A DNA stretch of 64,000 nucleotides from positions 49,733-113,732 of the forward strand of contig NZ_SMMA01000059.1 of the NCBI RefSeq assembly GCF_009711345.1, written 5' to 3'. The number at the start of each line of letters is the position of its first letter. Position 1 is the first letter of the stretch. Below the pieces are notes generated by a model. It made no database searches and was not told the origin of the DNA. It saw only the letters and a list, made by a program, of their open reading frames with translations. Origin of the DNA: Pseudovibrio flavus (lineage in GTDB: Bacteria > Pseudomonadota > Alphaproteobacteria > Rhizobiales > Stappiaceae). Below are positions 1 to 7,409 of this stretch, piece after piece. A program made the position numbers and the translations under genes.

Positions 1-433
1 CAGGTGTTTCTGGAGCCTTTTGCACTTCCAATTCTGATTGCAGATCTGTCAGGAATTCAAGGGGAGGCGGAGTTTCCGGTGGGACTGCTACTGGCACCAC
101 TGGGAGTTCCGTTATTGGAGTTTCCAGTTTATCGACTACCTCTTTCTGAACTGGCTCATCGAAGGGTTCTGGCTCCACTTTTACGACGGGTTCGTCCTCA
201 ACCAGCTTATCTTCTCGCGGCTGTTCCTGAGGCTCTGGCAGAACGGTCTCGGTGTCGCCAGCGATCAAGTCTTCTAGTGAACCAGCCACGGCTACAGTCA
301 TAGCATCAGCGCCAACTGTCATCGGCTTATCTTCCGGCTCCGGCCATGAAGCGAAGAGCGCACCGTGAAGCCCCATCGACAATGCAAGGCCGATGAAAAC
401 GGGGGCGATATCATAAAGATATTGGCGCCGCAT
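1..433 (-). CDS. tonB: TonB family energy transducer, N-terminal part (runs off the window)
   Basis: Reading the minus strand from the ATG at 433 gives 144 residues with no stop before the window edge. They start with a short basic segment (MRRQYLYD), then one hydrophobic anchor at about residues 11-28, then a long Pro/Glu/Val-rich stretch with many PxPxE-type repeats, the usual periplasmic spacer of TonB proteins. The C-terminal receptor-contacting domain lies outside the window. TonB would carry energy from ExbB-ExbD to outer-membrane receptors. Its ATG overlaps the stop of the second exbD by one base (TGATG), so it is translationally coupled as the last gene seen in the exbB-exbD-exbD-tonB operon. 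The identification rests on anchor, composition and context only. Confidence 0.8.
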   Translation of the reverse strand, partial: MRRQYLYDIAPVFIGLALSMGLHGALFASWPEPEDKPMTVGADAMTVAVAGSLEDLIAGDTETVLPEPQEQPREDKLVEDEPVVKVEPEPFDEPVQKEVVDKLETPITELPVVPVAVPPETPPPLEFLTDLQSELEVQKAPETP

Positions 434-819
434 CAGCTCGCCCTCCGCTGAACCAGAAGCTTGATCTCTTCTGCGCCGCGTTCTTTCAGTACCTGAAGGA
501 TCTCGGTAAGCCGCACTCCAGACAGAGCTTTATCAACCACCAGGTAAATCGGCAGATCGTCTTGGGTTTCCAGCGGAACAGTGTGTTCGTTGTAGAGCTG
601 TTTTCCCTTGAAGATGTCGCCGCTATCTTTGATCAGCAGCGCGTTTTCTAGTGCTTGCTTCTCCCTAGTCGCAGGGCTCTCCGGCAATGCAATATCGCGA
701 AGACTCGTGGTCTCGATGGTGCCTGCAACCATGAAGAAGACCAACATCAAAAACACGATATTAATCAGCGCAATAGTGCTGTCGATCTGGTTCTTGTTGG
801 AGCGACGTTGAAACTTCAT
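433..819 (-). CDS. exbD: ExbD-like biopolymer transport protein (second copy, Asp replaced by Asn)
   Basis: A 128-residue protein with a basic N-terminus, one transmembrane helix at about residues 16-36 and a periplasmic domain ending in RAS, the ExbD/TolR layout. In the first ExbD of this operon the helix reads LIDVIFLLLMFFM and carries the family's proton-relay Asp. Here the aligned segment reads LINIVFLMLVFFM, so the Asp is Asn20. It overlaps the upstream exbD by 4 bases and tonB by 1 base. It probably forms a mixed dimer with the other ExbD, or has a regulatory or substrate-specific role. The family call is firm; loss of the usual proton path through this subunit is inference from the alignment. 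Confidence 0.88.
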   Translation of the reverse strand: MKFQRRSNKNQIDSTIALINIVFLMLVFFMVAGTIETTSLRDIALPESPATREKQALENALLIKDSGDIFKGKQLYNEHTVPLETQDDLPIYLVVDKALSGVRLTEILQVLKERGAEEIKLLVQRRAS

Positions 820-1226
820 CGTGACATTGCTCCTGCATCTCCAGACGCCACTAGCGTCGCGTCCAGCCCCACGCTTTCAATCGCCTCAAGAACATCAACA
901 AGCTGCTGCACAGATGCCCCTGCTTGCGGCTTTACGGCCAAGATAGGCAGAGGATCTTTAGGCAATGCATGGAGGTATGCAGGCAGAACCGCGAGGGACA
1001 TTAAACTCCCGTCGATGAGGAGATCGCCCGTTGGCGCTACAGCAATAAGAAGCGCCTCACGCTGAGCGGCAGTTTGGGAAGGAGCCGCGCCAGCAAGGTC
1101 GATACGCTGATACTTGGCAAAAGAAGAACTCAGCATGAAAAACATCAGCAGCAAGAAAATCACGTCGATCAACGACGTGAGAGAAACAACTGCTCCTCTT
1201 CTATGCCTGCGGTTTAGCTTCATCAT
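816..1226 (-). CDS. exbD: ExbD biopolymer transport protein (first copy)
   Basis: About 136 residues in the ExbD/TolR family: short cytoplasmic basic tail (KLNRRHRRG), one transmembrane helix with the conserved Asp in LIDVIFLLL (about residue 21), then a periplasmic domain containing the usual ILAVKPQAG-like strand. With ExbB it forms the inner-membrane proton channel that powers TonB. The reading frame could also open at a TTG three bases upstream or at the next ATG; the ATG at 1226 is preferred, with no strong Shine-Dalgarno to decide. It starts just after the exbB stop and ends overlapping the second exbD by 4 bases. Confidence 0.88.
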   Translation of the reverse strand: MMKLNRRHRRGAVVSLTSLIDVIFLLLMFFMLSSSFAKYQRIDLAGAAPSQTAAQREALLIAVAPTGDLLIDGSLMSLAVLPAYLHALPKDPLPILAVKPQAGASVQQLVDVLEAIESVGLDATLVASGDAGAMSR

Positions 1227-1232
1227 CAATGG

Positions 1233-1922
1233 CTAGGCTGGAAGAGGACTACGCTGCGGATTTGCAGTAACGACGCGCGTCACGAGCTGCTCCATCGCGA
1301 CCTGTTCACGCTCCACGCGGCTTTCGAAGAAGGCCAAAGTGATCGACGTCGGAATTGCGACAGCCAGACCTGCGGCGGTTGTGAGCAGCGCGACCCAAAT
1401 GCCGTTTGCAAGGTCTGCGGGGTTTACCTGCGCCCCTGCATCAGCCATCGCCTGAAACGCAGTAATCATACCCAGAACAGTGCCGAAAAGCCCAAGAAGC
1501 GGGGCGATCTGTGCAATCACCTCCAGCCCGCGCAGGTTACGGCGCAGCTTTGAAATATGCTCGCTGGCAACGCGTTCGATATCTTCTTTAAGCGTTTCCA
1601 ACTCGCGCTCACCATCTGCCAATTCCTGCAAGGTAAATGAAAGCACTTTGGAAACCGGTGAACGATGATGGGCGGCAAACGAAATAGCGGCTTTGGCTTT
1701 TCCGGCGGTCCATAGATCTGCTGCCATCGCACTTTTGCGCCCGCGCCCAACACCGCTCAGCATAAACTCCATCGCCTTTGCGAGAATAAGCGTGAGTGAA
1801 ATGACGCTCAGTCCCAACAGGATGGCAACCACAGCTCCGCCCATCTCGACGAACTCGGCGAGTGGCTTCAAAATCAAAGATACGTGGTTTAGCAGCTCGG
1901 TATTGACGATTTCCGCGGGCAT
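1233..1922 (-). CDS. exbB: ExbB / MotA-TolQ-ExbB proton channel family protein
   Basis: A roughly 229-residue membrane protein with three helices: one near the N-terminus (VVAILLGLSVISLTLILA) and two in the second half around GLEVIAQIAPLLGLFGTVLGM and GIWVALLTTAAGLAVAIP, the conserved MotA/TolQ/ExbB core. It is the channel-forming subunit that works with ExbD to energise TonB. The frame extends upstream to a TTG at 1976, but the ATG at 1922 gives a more usual N-terminus; neither start has a strong Shine-Dalgarno. It is first in the operon exbB-exbD-exbD-tonB, and a 12-bp-arm palindrome lies about 70-100 bases upstream. Confidence 0.9.
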   Translation of the reverse strand: MPAEIVNTELLNHVSLILKPLAEFVEMGGAVVAILLGLSVISLTLILAKAMEFMLSGVGRGRKSAMAADLWTAGKAKAAISFAAHHRSPVSKVLSFTLQELADGERELETLKEDIERVASEHISKLRRNLRGLEVIAQIAPLLGLFGTVLGMITAFQAMADAGAQVNPADLANGIWVALLTTAAGLAVAIPTSITLAFFESRVEREQVAMEQLVTRVVTANPQRSPLPA

Positions 1923-1992
1923 AACAATTTCGGCTCGGGTTGTATGAACAGCACTATGCCCGAACGCTATATGCAAACGCCATTCATTCGCA

Positions 1993-2025
1993 ACTTAAAT
2001 ATGACGCTTATACTCATATTTAAGT
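1993..2025. promoter_or_regulatory. Palindromic operator fitting the RirA IRO-box pattern TGA-N9-TCA
   Basis: Perfect inverted repeat with 12-bp arms: ACTTAAATATGA at 1993-2004 and TCATATTTAAGT at 2014-2025, separated by 9 bases. The inner edges give exactly TGA-N9-TCA, the published pattern of the rhizobial iron-responsive (IRO) operator bound by RirA. It sits in the exbB promoter region, and a convincing rirA gene is present at 15847-16314. The repeat is seen directly; binding by RirA is inference. Confidence 0.6.
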
Positions 2026-2104
2026 ACTATCCCTAGCTAAACCCGCAGTTTTCAGCCATATTTTGTAGATGATAATACTGGAAAGAGTGCAAAACTGCAC
2101 GGAA

Positions 2105-2132
2105 GGGAGACAACTTCTCGCTGCCGTCTCCC
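2105..2132 (-). terminator. Stem-loop downstream of the DUF4396 gene
   Basis: Inverted repeat GGGAGAC (2105-2111) / GTCTCCC (2126-2132) with a 14-base loop, lying 16 bases past the stop of the minus-strand DUF4396 gene. No clear T-tract follows on the minus strand, so termination is only suggested. Confidence 0.35.
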
Positions 2133-2147
2133 CTTCGATCGAAGTGG

Positions 2148-2990
2148 CTACATGGCTTTTTTGACGCCTTTTTTGACGAGGAACCAGTTCATCGGATAGG
2201 CGGTCAGGAAACCGCAGAACATCGCGATCTGCATCATCAGCCAGAAGCGCGGCTCAAGAGGTGTCATAGGACCAACAAGGCCGAAAATTGCGATAGCCAT
2301 CCAGCCGTACATACCAACCTGCCATGCGGTGAGCGAGAAGAAGTCGATCTTGAGCGCACGCCAAAGAAGGGCAACGCCGGTTTCAGGCACCATTCCCAGC
2401 AAGCCGCCACGCTGGAACCAAACACCAATTGCAAGCGCCAGAACATAATCGAGCACCCATTCACCAAACACGTAACTGCCGAGGAATGTGAACGGGATGA
2501 AGAGAAAGAACAGCCAAGGGCCGATCATATCCGCCAGCGAGCAGCCAGCGCCACAATGCATAGTTCCGGCGACAATGCTCTGCCAGAAGGGCCTTTTGTG
2601 CCCTGACATGTGCATGCCTTCCATGCCCTTCATGCCAGACATACCCTTCATGTCACCCATGCCTTCCATGTCGTCCATGGACTGACCGGGTTTCATGCCC
2701 TCCATACCGCTCATTTTGCAGTCATCATCCATGTCCATGGAGGACATATCCATTCCCTGCATGGATGAATGGTCCTGATGAGGTGCGTGGCGATCAATTT
2801 TCGGCATCCCTCCGGTGCCAAGGGTCTTGTAGGCCCAAATAACCAGAGGCCCTGCCCATAAGGCATTGATTGGCCAAACCCACTTCATAATCGCCATCAT
2901 TGGCGGCGGGCGGTCTCGCTGGTCGATGAGAATGTACAAGCTGCTGGCTACGCCGAGTAAAATGGTTAGTACAGCCAAACTATCCAACAT
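2148..2990 (-). CDS. DUF4396 membrane protein with a Met-rich metal-binding-type loop
   Basis: A 280-residue multi-pass membrane protein. There are two helices in the first 57 residues, then a cytoplasmic or periplasmic loop at about residues 68-131 extremely rich in Met, His, Asp and Gly (repeats such as MEGM, MSGM, MDDM). A conserved-looking GTMHCGAGC segment (142-150) and at least four more helices follow. The ATG at 2990 is chosen because AGGGGA lies 7 bases upstream; the frame extends a further 17 codons. DUF4396 proteins have no proven biochemical role. Met/His-rich loops of this kind bind Cu(I)/Ag(I) in PcoB/CopB-type and SilE-type proteins, so copper handling is a reasonable guess. 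It stands divergent from the ECF sigma gene. Confidence 0.75.
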   Translation of the reverse strand: MLDSLAVLTILLGVASSLYILIDQRDRPPPMMAIMKWVWPINALWAGPLVIWAYKTLGTGGMPKIDRHAPHQDHSSMQGMDMSSMDMDDDCKMSGMEGMKPGQSMDDMEGMGDMKGMSGMKGMEGMHMSGHKRPFWQSIVAGTMHCGAGCSLADMIGPWLFFLFIPFTFLGSYVFGEWVLDYVLALAIGVWFQRGGLLGMVPETGVALLWRALKIDFFSLTAWQVGMYGWMAIAIFGLVGPMTPLEPRFWLMMQIAMFCGFLTAYPMNWFLVKKGVKKAM

Positions 2991-3061
2991 GGGTTGGTCC
3001 CCTGTTCTATTTATTGTTTTTATTCGCAGATCACGGTTCAACTCATTTTAAGTCTAACAGG

Positions 3062-3075
3062 TTCCCTAAAGGGAA
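3062..3075. promoter_or_regulatory. Short palindrome in the divergent DUF4396 / ECF sigma promoter region
   Basis: TTCCCT (3062-3067) and AGGGAA (3070-3075) form an inverted repeat with a 2-base centre. It places a GGGAA element, typical of many ECF -35 regions, on both strands between the divergent genes. No convincing CGTT-like -10 was found at the right distance on either strand, so a protein operator is equally possible. Confidence 0.3.
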
Positions 3076-3222
3076 ACTAAGGCAAGTTCTGGATATGGAA
3101 AACGCGCCTTCAAATAATCATGAAGTAGCAGGCTATTTGCCATTTTCTCCCTTCTAACACCTTGCAATTACGCAGTTTCACATATTACGGTAAAGGTGGT
3201 TGCGTTGGGAGGGATTGCATCC

Positions 3223-3747
3223 ATGAGTTATTGGCGAGGCGTCGTCAAATTGATGCCGGAGCTGCGGGCCTATGCGCGCTCTGTCGCCTCCAATCCAGAG
3301 GAGGCGGAGGATCTCGTCAGCGATGCTATCGAGCGCTCGGCAAATGCAGCCCAATGCCCGCAAGCCCTTGATGAACTGCGCCCTTGGCTTTTTCGCGTCA
3401 TTCGCAACCTTTACATCGATGAAAAGCGGAAACAGAAGGTCCGGCTGGAATATTCCGCAACCGCCGTACGTTTATCAGAGGGACTGGTTGAAACGGGAAG
3501 CAAGGCCGAAGAGACGGTGCTGCTAAGAACCGCTTTCGAGCAGCTTTCCTCTCAAGAACGGGAAGTCTTGTTTCTGGTGGACATAATGGGAATGAAATAC
3601 GCAGAAGCGGCAGCGATTATTGAAGTACCCACCGGCACGATTATGAGCCGGATCAGCCGCGCCCGCAAAGCTTTGCTTGAGCTGGTCAACCCATTACAAG
3701 CGACCGAAGAAGAAGCAAAAACCGGCAAGGAAAAACTCTACCTGTGA
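3223..3747 (+). CDS. ECF-family RNA polymerase sigma factor (next to sulfite dehydrogenase)
   Basis: A 174-residue ECF sigma factor. Region 2 lies at about residues 10-75 (RAYARSVASNPEEAEDLVSDA, then RPWLFRVIRNLYIDEKRK) and region 4 at about 105-155 (LSSQEREVLFLVDIMGMKYAEAA and the helix-turn-helix VPTGTIMSRISRARKAL). The ATG at 3223 is preferred because GGGAGGG lies 9 bases upstream; a GTG at 3196 in the same frame has weaker support. Its end overlaps the anti-sigma gene by 4 bases (GTGA), which implies coupled translation. The same arrangement, an ECF sigma/anti-sigma pair beside a periplasmic sulfite dehydrogenase, is known in Sinorhizobium (RpoE4/SorT region), so control of sorAB by this sigma is a strong guess. 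Confidence 0.92.
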   Translation: MSYWRGVVKLMPELRAYARSVASNPEEAEDLVSDAIERSANAAQCPQALDELRPWLFRVIRNLYIDEKRKQKVRLEYSATAVRLSEGLVETGSKAEETVLLRTAFEQLSSQEREVLFLVDIMGMKYAEAAAIIEVPTGTIMSRISRARKALLELVNPLQATEEEAKTGKEKLYL

Positions 3748-4499
3748 CTGAACAAGACTGGATGGAGCTGTGCGCGTATGTGGACGGCGAACTGACCCTC
3801 GACGAAATCAAACGCTTTGAAGCCCGCGTTGCGAACTCCCCTGAATTACAGGCGGAGCTGGCGAGTATGCAGCAATACAAAACGGCCATGAAAGCCCTGC
3901 GCCCTGCCCCTTTGCCGGAGGCAGAGGCGAGTGCGGACAACGACAACGGCGTACATGCAGACAGTGGACTAGGGTTTATCGCGCCAATTGCAGCTGCGCT
4001 TTGTGTTGCGGTTATTGCTCTCTACGGCGTTCTAACCTTCTCCCAGAAGAGCCATCCGCTTAGCACCATCGCCTTGCACGACAGCCTTTCGAAAGAAGAG
4101 TATGTTTTGCAGCAAGGCGGCACACCAACGGCAACGGCTGTTTCCGCTGGCTTTCTTAGTGTGCCAGACCTGACGCCTGCGCGGCTTACACTTGTTGATG
4201 TGGTCTTTCCACGAGGCGAAGCCTACGGCCAAGTGGCATTGCATTATCGGGGGGAGCGTGGATGCCGTTTAACGCTCATCGCGCAGACCAACGAAGAACC
4301 GCTTGAACAGCGGGACTATATGATCCGCCAATGGACCACCAACGACATTCATTTTACGTTGGTTTCTAAGGGTATGGATGGGCTACGTTTTGCAGCGATT
4401 GCGGACTTTGCTCTGGTACAGTCCCGCTTGCTTGGCGGAACTGATCCGTACCGCGTTGCTATGAAGCAGCGCACGAACGCTGGTGGTCCGTGCGCTTGA
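3744..4499 (+). CDS. Membrane anti-sigma factor
   Basis: A 251-residue protein that starts with GTG inside the end of the sigma gene. The N-terminal cytoplasmic part (LCAYVDGELTLDEIKRFEARV) matches the start of anti-sigma domains. One transmembrane helix follows at about residues 76-98, then a 150-residue periplasmic domain. The His-x3-Cys-x2-Cys zinc motif of ZAS-type anti-sigma factors is absent, so it would be a zinc-free member. The likely role is to hold the co-transcribed ECF sigma until a periplasmic signal, perhaps sulfite or oxidative stress, releases it. Function is inferred from topology and overlap with the sigma gene. Confidence 0.85.
   Translation: MTEQDWMELCAYVDGELTLDEIKRFEARVANSPELQAELASMQQYKTAMKALRPAPLPEAEASADNDNGVHADSGLGFIAPIAAALCVAVIALYGVLTFSQKSHPLSTIALHDSLSKEEYVLQQGGTPTATAVSAGFLSVPDLTPARLTLVDVVFPRGEAYGQVALHYRGERGCRLTLIAQTNEEPLEQRDYMIRQWTTNDIHFTLVSKGMDGLRFAAIADFALVQSRLLGGTDPYRVAMKQRTNAGGPCA
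4468..4496. terminator. Stem-loop at the convergent anti-sigma / cytochrome gene ends
   Basis: Perfect 8-bp arms AGCGCACG (4468-4475) and CGTGCGCT (4489-4496) overlap the last codons of the anti-sigma gene, and the convergent cytochrome gene ends 11 bases further on. Only weak T-rich sequence follows, so this is a possible two-way terminator. Confidence 0.4.
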
Positions 4500-4506
4500 T
4501 CTTGAT

Positions 4507-4896
4507 TTAGTTCGGGAAGTTTGGCCTGTCGGTATTATAGTTCGCCGCCAGATAGTCGAGGATGATTGTGCGTTCCTCGTCGTCCAGCTCATACATGCCT
4601 TGATCTTCGATCATCCAGTCGATCAGCTCATCCCAATCTGACCTTGTAAGGCCCTGCTGTGCGATGATCCGCTCGGAATGGCAGGAAGAGCAAGCATAAA
4701 AGGTGTCTTCAACGCCCGGTGCATCAACCAGTAGTCCAAATTCGTATTCCTCTTCCTCAGCATCTGTTGAAGAGGTGTCGGCTTGTGCACGGTTAAACCC
4801 GTTGCCGCCAGCCATGAGTACGCCGGCACCGGTCAAAACCGTCACGCAAGCAAAAAATGTCCGTCTGTAGGAACTGGTATCAAACCACCTACCCAT
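4507..4896 (-). CDS. sorB: Monohaem c-type cytochrome, sulfite dehydrogenase electron acceptor subunit
   Basis: About 129 residues: an N-terminal signal or anchor segment (RTFFACVTVLTGAGVLMAGG), then an acidic linker, and one haem-binding motif CSSCH in the middle of a small cytochrome domain. The ATG at 4896 has GGAG 7 bases upstream; a TTG five codons earlier is also open. It lies 60 bases downstream of the molybdoenzyme gene and would accept electrons from it in the periplasm, as SorB/SorU do. The single haem and small size favour SorB over the two-haem SoxD. No axial Met ligand was assigned. Confidence 0.82.
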   Translation of the reverse strand: MGRWFDTSSYRRTFFACVTVLTGAGVLMAGGNGFNRAQADTSSTDAEEEEYEFGLLVDAPGVEDTFYACSSCHSERIIAQQGLTRSDWDELIDWMIEDQGMYELDDEERTIILDYLAANYNTDRPNFPN

Positions 4897-4956
4897 AAAG
4901 TTCTCCGTCAATTTTGGGGAAAGAAGAGGCGGAGGAGACCGCCTCTCTTTAATTGA

Positions 4957-6249
4957 TTAGCTAACCCGAACCGCAACGCGGTGCATGGTGTTGTTGAGGT
5001 AGCCTTTCGGGTTCCAGTCGATAGCGAATGGCTGCATTTCGCCTGCGCTGTCGGTGGCACGCGCCCAAACTTCATAGTAGCCCTTCTGAGGGAAGGTCAC
5101 GTTTGTGCGCCAGTTCTGCCAAGCACCGGAGTTCACCGGAGCGTCCAGCTCTGCCTTTTGCCATGTCGCGCCAAAGTCGATGGAAACTTCCAGATCCTCG
5201 ATGGAGCGATCGCCAGACCATGCATGCCCGCGCACTTCGACGGTTTCGCCCGATGCAGCACCGTTTTCAGGGAACGTGATGATGGACTTAACCGGCATAC
5301 GTTCGATGATCTCAAAGTCCTTCGTCTCAACCTTCTCACCCGGCTCTACCGGACGGTTAGGTACACGATAGGCTTTACCGGTCATCTTTGGACCGTCATG
5401 GACGATGTCGCGCAGGTAGATGCGCTTGAGCCACTTGTGGGAGAGCGACCCCGGCCAACCCGGAACAACAAGACGAAGCGGAGCACCGTTCTGCTTATGG
5501 ATCGGCTCGCCGTTCATTTCAAAAGCGATGAGCACGTTATCGGTCATTGCTTTTTCAATCGGCATACCGCGGGAAATCGGCATCTTTTCCGGATCACCGG
5601 AAAGGTGCGCATCTGCGCCTTCATGTGCGGTGTAGATAGCGTTGGCCTGAACGCCTGCTTTTTCCAGAACGTCTTTCAGACGAACACCGGTCCAGTTAGA
5701 ACAGGCTACTGCACCGTTGGTCCACTGGTTACCCTTTGCTGGCGGATTAAAGAAGGCACGGCCGTTACCGCCGCATTCAATTACCAGCGCCATTGTCACC
5801 ACCTCGAACTGGTCTTTGAGGTCGGCGATGGAAAGGGTCATCGGATTGTCGACCAATCCGTCAACGGTCAGCGTCCAGTTGGCAACATCAACTTCTTCTG
5901 GCGGAATGCCATTGTTGCGAATGAAGTGACGGCTTACCGGAGTAATCGGATCATCCAGCAAGTGAGCTGGCGTCTCTGCGTTGATAGGCCGGTCGTTGAG
6001 CAGGGTCAGTCCGTCCTTACCGACCAATACATCTTCACTCGCCATCGCTGCTGGAATAAAGCCCTGAGGCATATTGCGGTGGAATGGAATGCTCATGCCA
6101 ACCATTGCGCCCATGGTTGTCAGGCCAGCTCCTTTCAGGAAGCCCCTTCTGTCCGTGTGTGTAACACGGCCAAAAAACTGGCGATCAGCCTTTTCTGGAT
6201 CCTCAGAAAAGAAGCTGGATAGCGTCTTTTGCTTGTCGTCTTGAGCCAA
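4957..6249 (-). CDS. sorA: Periplasmic sulfite dehydrogenase, molybdenum subunit (Tat substrate)
   Basis: A roughly 430-residue enzyme of the sulfite oxidase family. A twin-arginine signal (DRRGFLKGAG) is followed by the oxidoreductase molybdopterin domain with the cofactor-binding Cys in AVACSNWTGVRL (about residue 183) and an IECGGNGR loop. The C-terminal part (about 300 onward) is the Mo-cofactor dimerisation domain (VRGHAWSGDRSI). A TTG start at 6249 is preferred because GGGAGGAG lies 6 bases upstream; a TTG at 6270 is also open. It would oxidise sulfite to sulfate and pass electrons to the cytochrome encoded downstream. The missing two-haem partner argues against SoxC. The molybdenum-cofactor gene mog is also in the window. 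Confidence 0.88.
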   Translation of the reverse strand: MAQDDKQKTLSSFFSEDPEKADRQFFGRVTHTDRRGFLKGAGLTTMGAMVGMSIPFHRNMPQGFIPAAMASEDVLVGKDGLTLLNDRPINAETPAHLLDDPITPVSRHFIRNNGIPPEEVDVANWTLTVDGLVDNPMTLSIADLKDQFEVVTMALVIECGGNGRAFFNPPAKGNQWTNGAVACSNWTGVRLKDVLEKAGVQANAIYTAHEGADAHLSGDPEKMPISRGMPIEKAMTDNVLIAFEMNGEPIHKQNGAPLRLVVPGWPGSLSHKWLKRIYLRDIVHDGPKMTGKAYRVPNRPVEPGEKVETKDFEIIERMPVKSIITFPENGAASGETVEVRGHAWSGDRSIEDLEVSIDFGATWQKAELDAPVNSGAWQNWRTNVTFPQKGYYEVWARATDSAGEMQPFAIDWNPKGYLNNTMHRVAVRVS

Positions 6250-6282
6250 ACTTATCTCCTCCCAAGTCAATCTGACTTTGAA

Positions 6283-6310
6283 TAACGAACGGGAGGCTAG
6301 GTTTATTCCC
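6283..6310 (-). promoter_or_regulatory. Candidate ECF promoter upstream of sorA
   Basis: On the minus strand GGGAATAAA (6302-6310) is followed after 14 bases by CGTTA (6283-6287), then about 35 bases to the proposed TTG start. The GGAAT-type -35 and CGTT-type -10 resemble ECF promoters. No second copy was found to confirm the consensus. Confidence 0.4.
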
Positions 6311-6406
6311 TAGGGGTACACATTTTTCTGTGATGGCTGCGGTGCGAAGGAGAGGCACCGTCTCGTTGGGGCTAATGCAGTGGCTGCTAAGCGTGAGTTT
6401 GGGCAC

Positions 6407-6431
6407 AAAAAAGCGGGACCGAAGCCCCGCT
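6407..6431 (-). terminator. Intrinsic terminator after the esterase gene
   Basis: On the minus strand AGCGGGGC, loop TTCG, GTCCCGCT (7 of 8 pairs), followed by six T. It lies 26 bases past the esterase stop codon and ends the MFS-esterase transcript. Confidence 0.85.
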
Positions 6432-6456
6432 ATTGGTTCTCTCAATTTGCAGTAGA

Positions 6457-7398
6457 TTAGCTATTCAAGAACTCTGCAAAGCGGGCGTAGACCTGCTCGC
6501 ATTCCTCTTTCACAAGGTTTTCAAGGTTCATGAAGGTATGCGGCATGTCATCAAAGTGCATATGCTCTGCACGAACGCCCGCTTCCTTGACCTTCTCGTA
6601 GTAGAGTTTGCCTTCGTCACGCAGTGGGCAGAACTCTGCTGTAATCACCAGCGTTTCCGGTAGACCGTCGGTGAAGTCTTTGAAGTAAGGCGATGCATCT
6701 TTGCGGCACGCACCGCGCTTGATGTAATTGTCAAAGTACCAAGCGCATTTTGCCGTGTGCAGCAGGTAGCCAACCGCGTTTTCGTGATAGGACTTCTCGC
6801 TCACTGTCATGGTGTAGTCCACGCATGGATAGATGATCGCCTGCTTTTTGATATGCAGGTTGAAGTCATACTGAGCGCGAGAGGCAACTGCCGTACACAG
6901 AGCGCCACCGGCAGAGTCGCCTGCGATAGAAAGCTCTTTCTTGTACTTCATTTCGCGGCGGTTCAGCGTATCCCATACACCCAGAAGAACAGCGTAGGCG
7001 TCTTCTTCACCCGCAGGATACGGATTTTCAGGTGCAAGGCGATATTCCGGTGCAACAACAATGTGCTGGGTTGCCAGAGCCATGCGGCGGCAAATCGGAT
7101 CGTACACTGTTACGCTGCCTGCCATGTGACCACCACCGTGATAGTAGATCAGTACTGGCAATTCTTTTTCCGGTGCCGGGTTATAGATGCGAACCGGTAC
7201 ATTGTAGCCTTCTGCAAAAGCCAGATCATCCTGCACAATCGCGACTTCTCTTGGCTCTGTCACAAAGCCTTTGGTGAGATTTGCGAGGCCTTCGCGGGCG
7301 TTGGTAGCGTTTGGCGCGAACCCGGCTTCAAGCATCTTTGCGACTGTGGCGTTGAACTGTTCGAGGAACGGGACGAGTTTTGGACTTACTTGACGCAT
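6457..7398 (-). CDS. HSL-family alpha/beta hydrolase (esterase/lipase)
   Basis: A 313-residue member of the hormone-sensitive-lipase group (family IV esterases). The oxyanion motif YYHGGGHMAG is at about residues 90-99, the nucleophile motif GDSAGG near 160, and later acid and His candidates are ITAEFCPLRDEG and DMPHTF, giving the Ser-Asp-His triad. It has no signal peptide, so it probably cleaves small carboxylic esters in the cytoplasm. It starts 11 bases after the MFS transporter stop and shares its transcript, so the transporter may import its ester substrate. The substrate cannot be told from sequence. Confidence 0.88.
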   Translation of the reverse strand: MRQVSPKLVPFLEQFNATVAKMLEAGFAPNATNAREGLANLTKGFVTEPREVAIVQDDLAFAEGYNVPVRIYNPAPEKELPVLIYYHGGGHMAGSVTVYDPICRRMALATQHIVVAPEYRLAPENPYPAGEEDAYAVLLGVWDTLNRREMKYKKELSIAGDSAGGALCTAVASRAQYDFNLHIKKQAIIYPCVDYTMTVSEKSYHENAVGYLLHTAKCAWYFDNYIKRGACRKDASPYFKDFTDGLPETLVITAEFCPLRDEGKLYYEKVKEAGVRAEHMHFDDMPHTFMNLENLVKEECEQVYARFAEFLNS

Positions 7399-7409
7399 TT
7401 TCTTGTTCC

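Noticed and set aside
4981-6222. A 413-codon open frame antisense to the sulfite dehydrogenase
   Set aside because: The minus-strand gene has a Tat signal, cofactor Cys and dimerisation domain; the plus-strand frame shows no family features.
4507-6249. SoxCD sulfur dehydrogenase as identity of the molybdoenzyme/cytochrome pair
   Set aside because: The cytochrome has one haem motif and is small, no other sox genes are near, and an ECF pair flanks it as in SorT loci.
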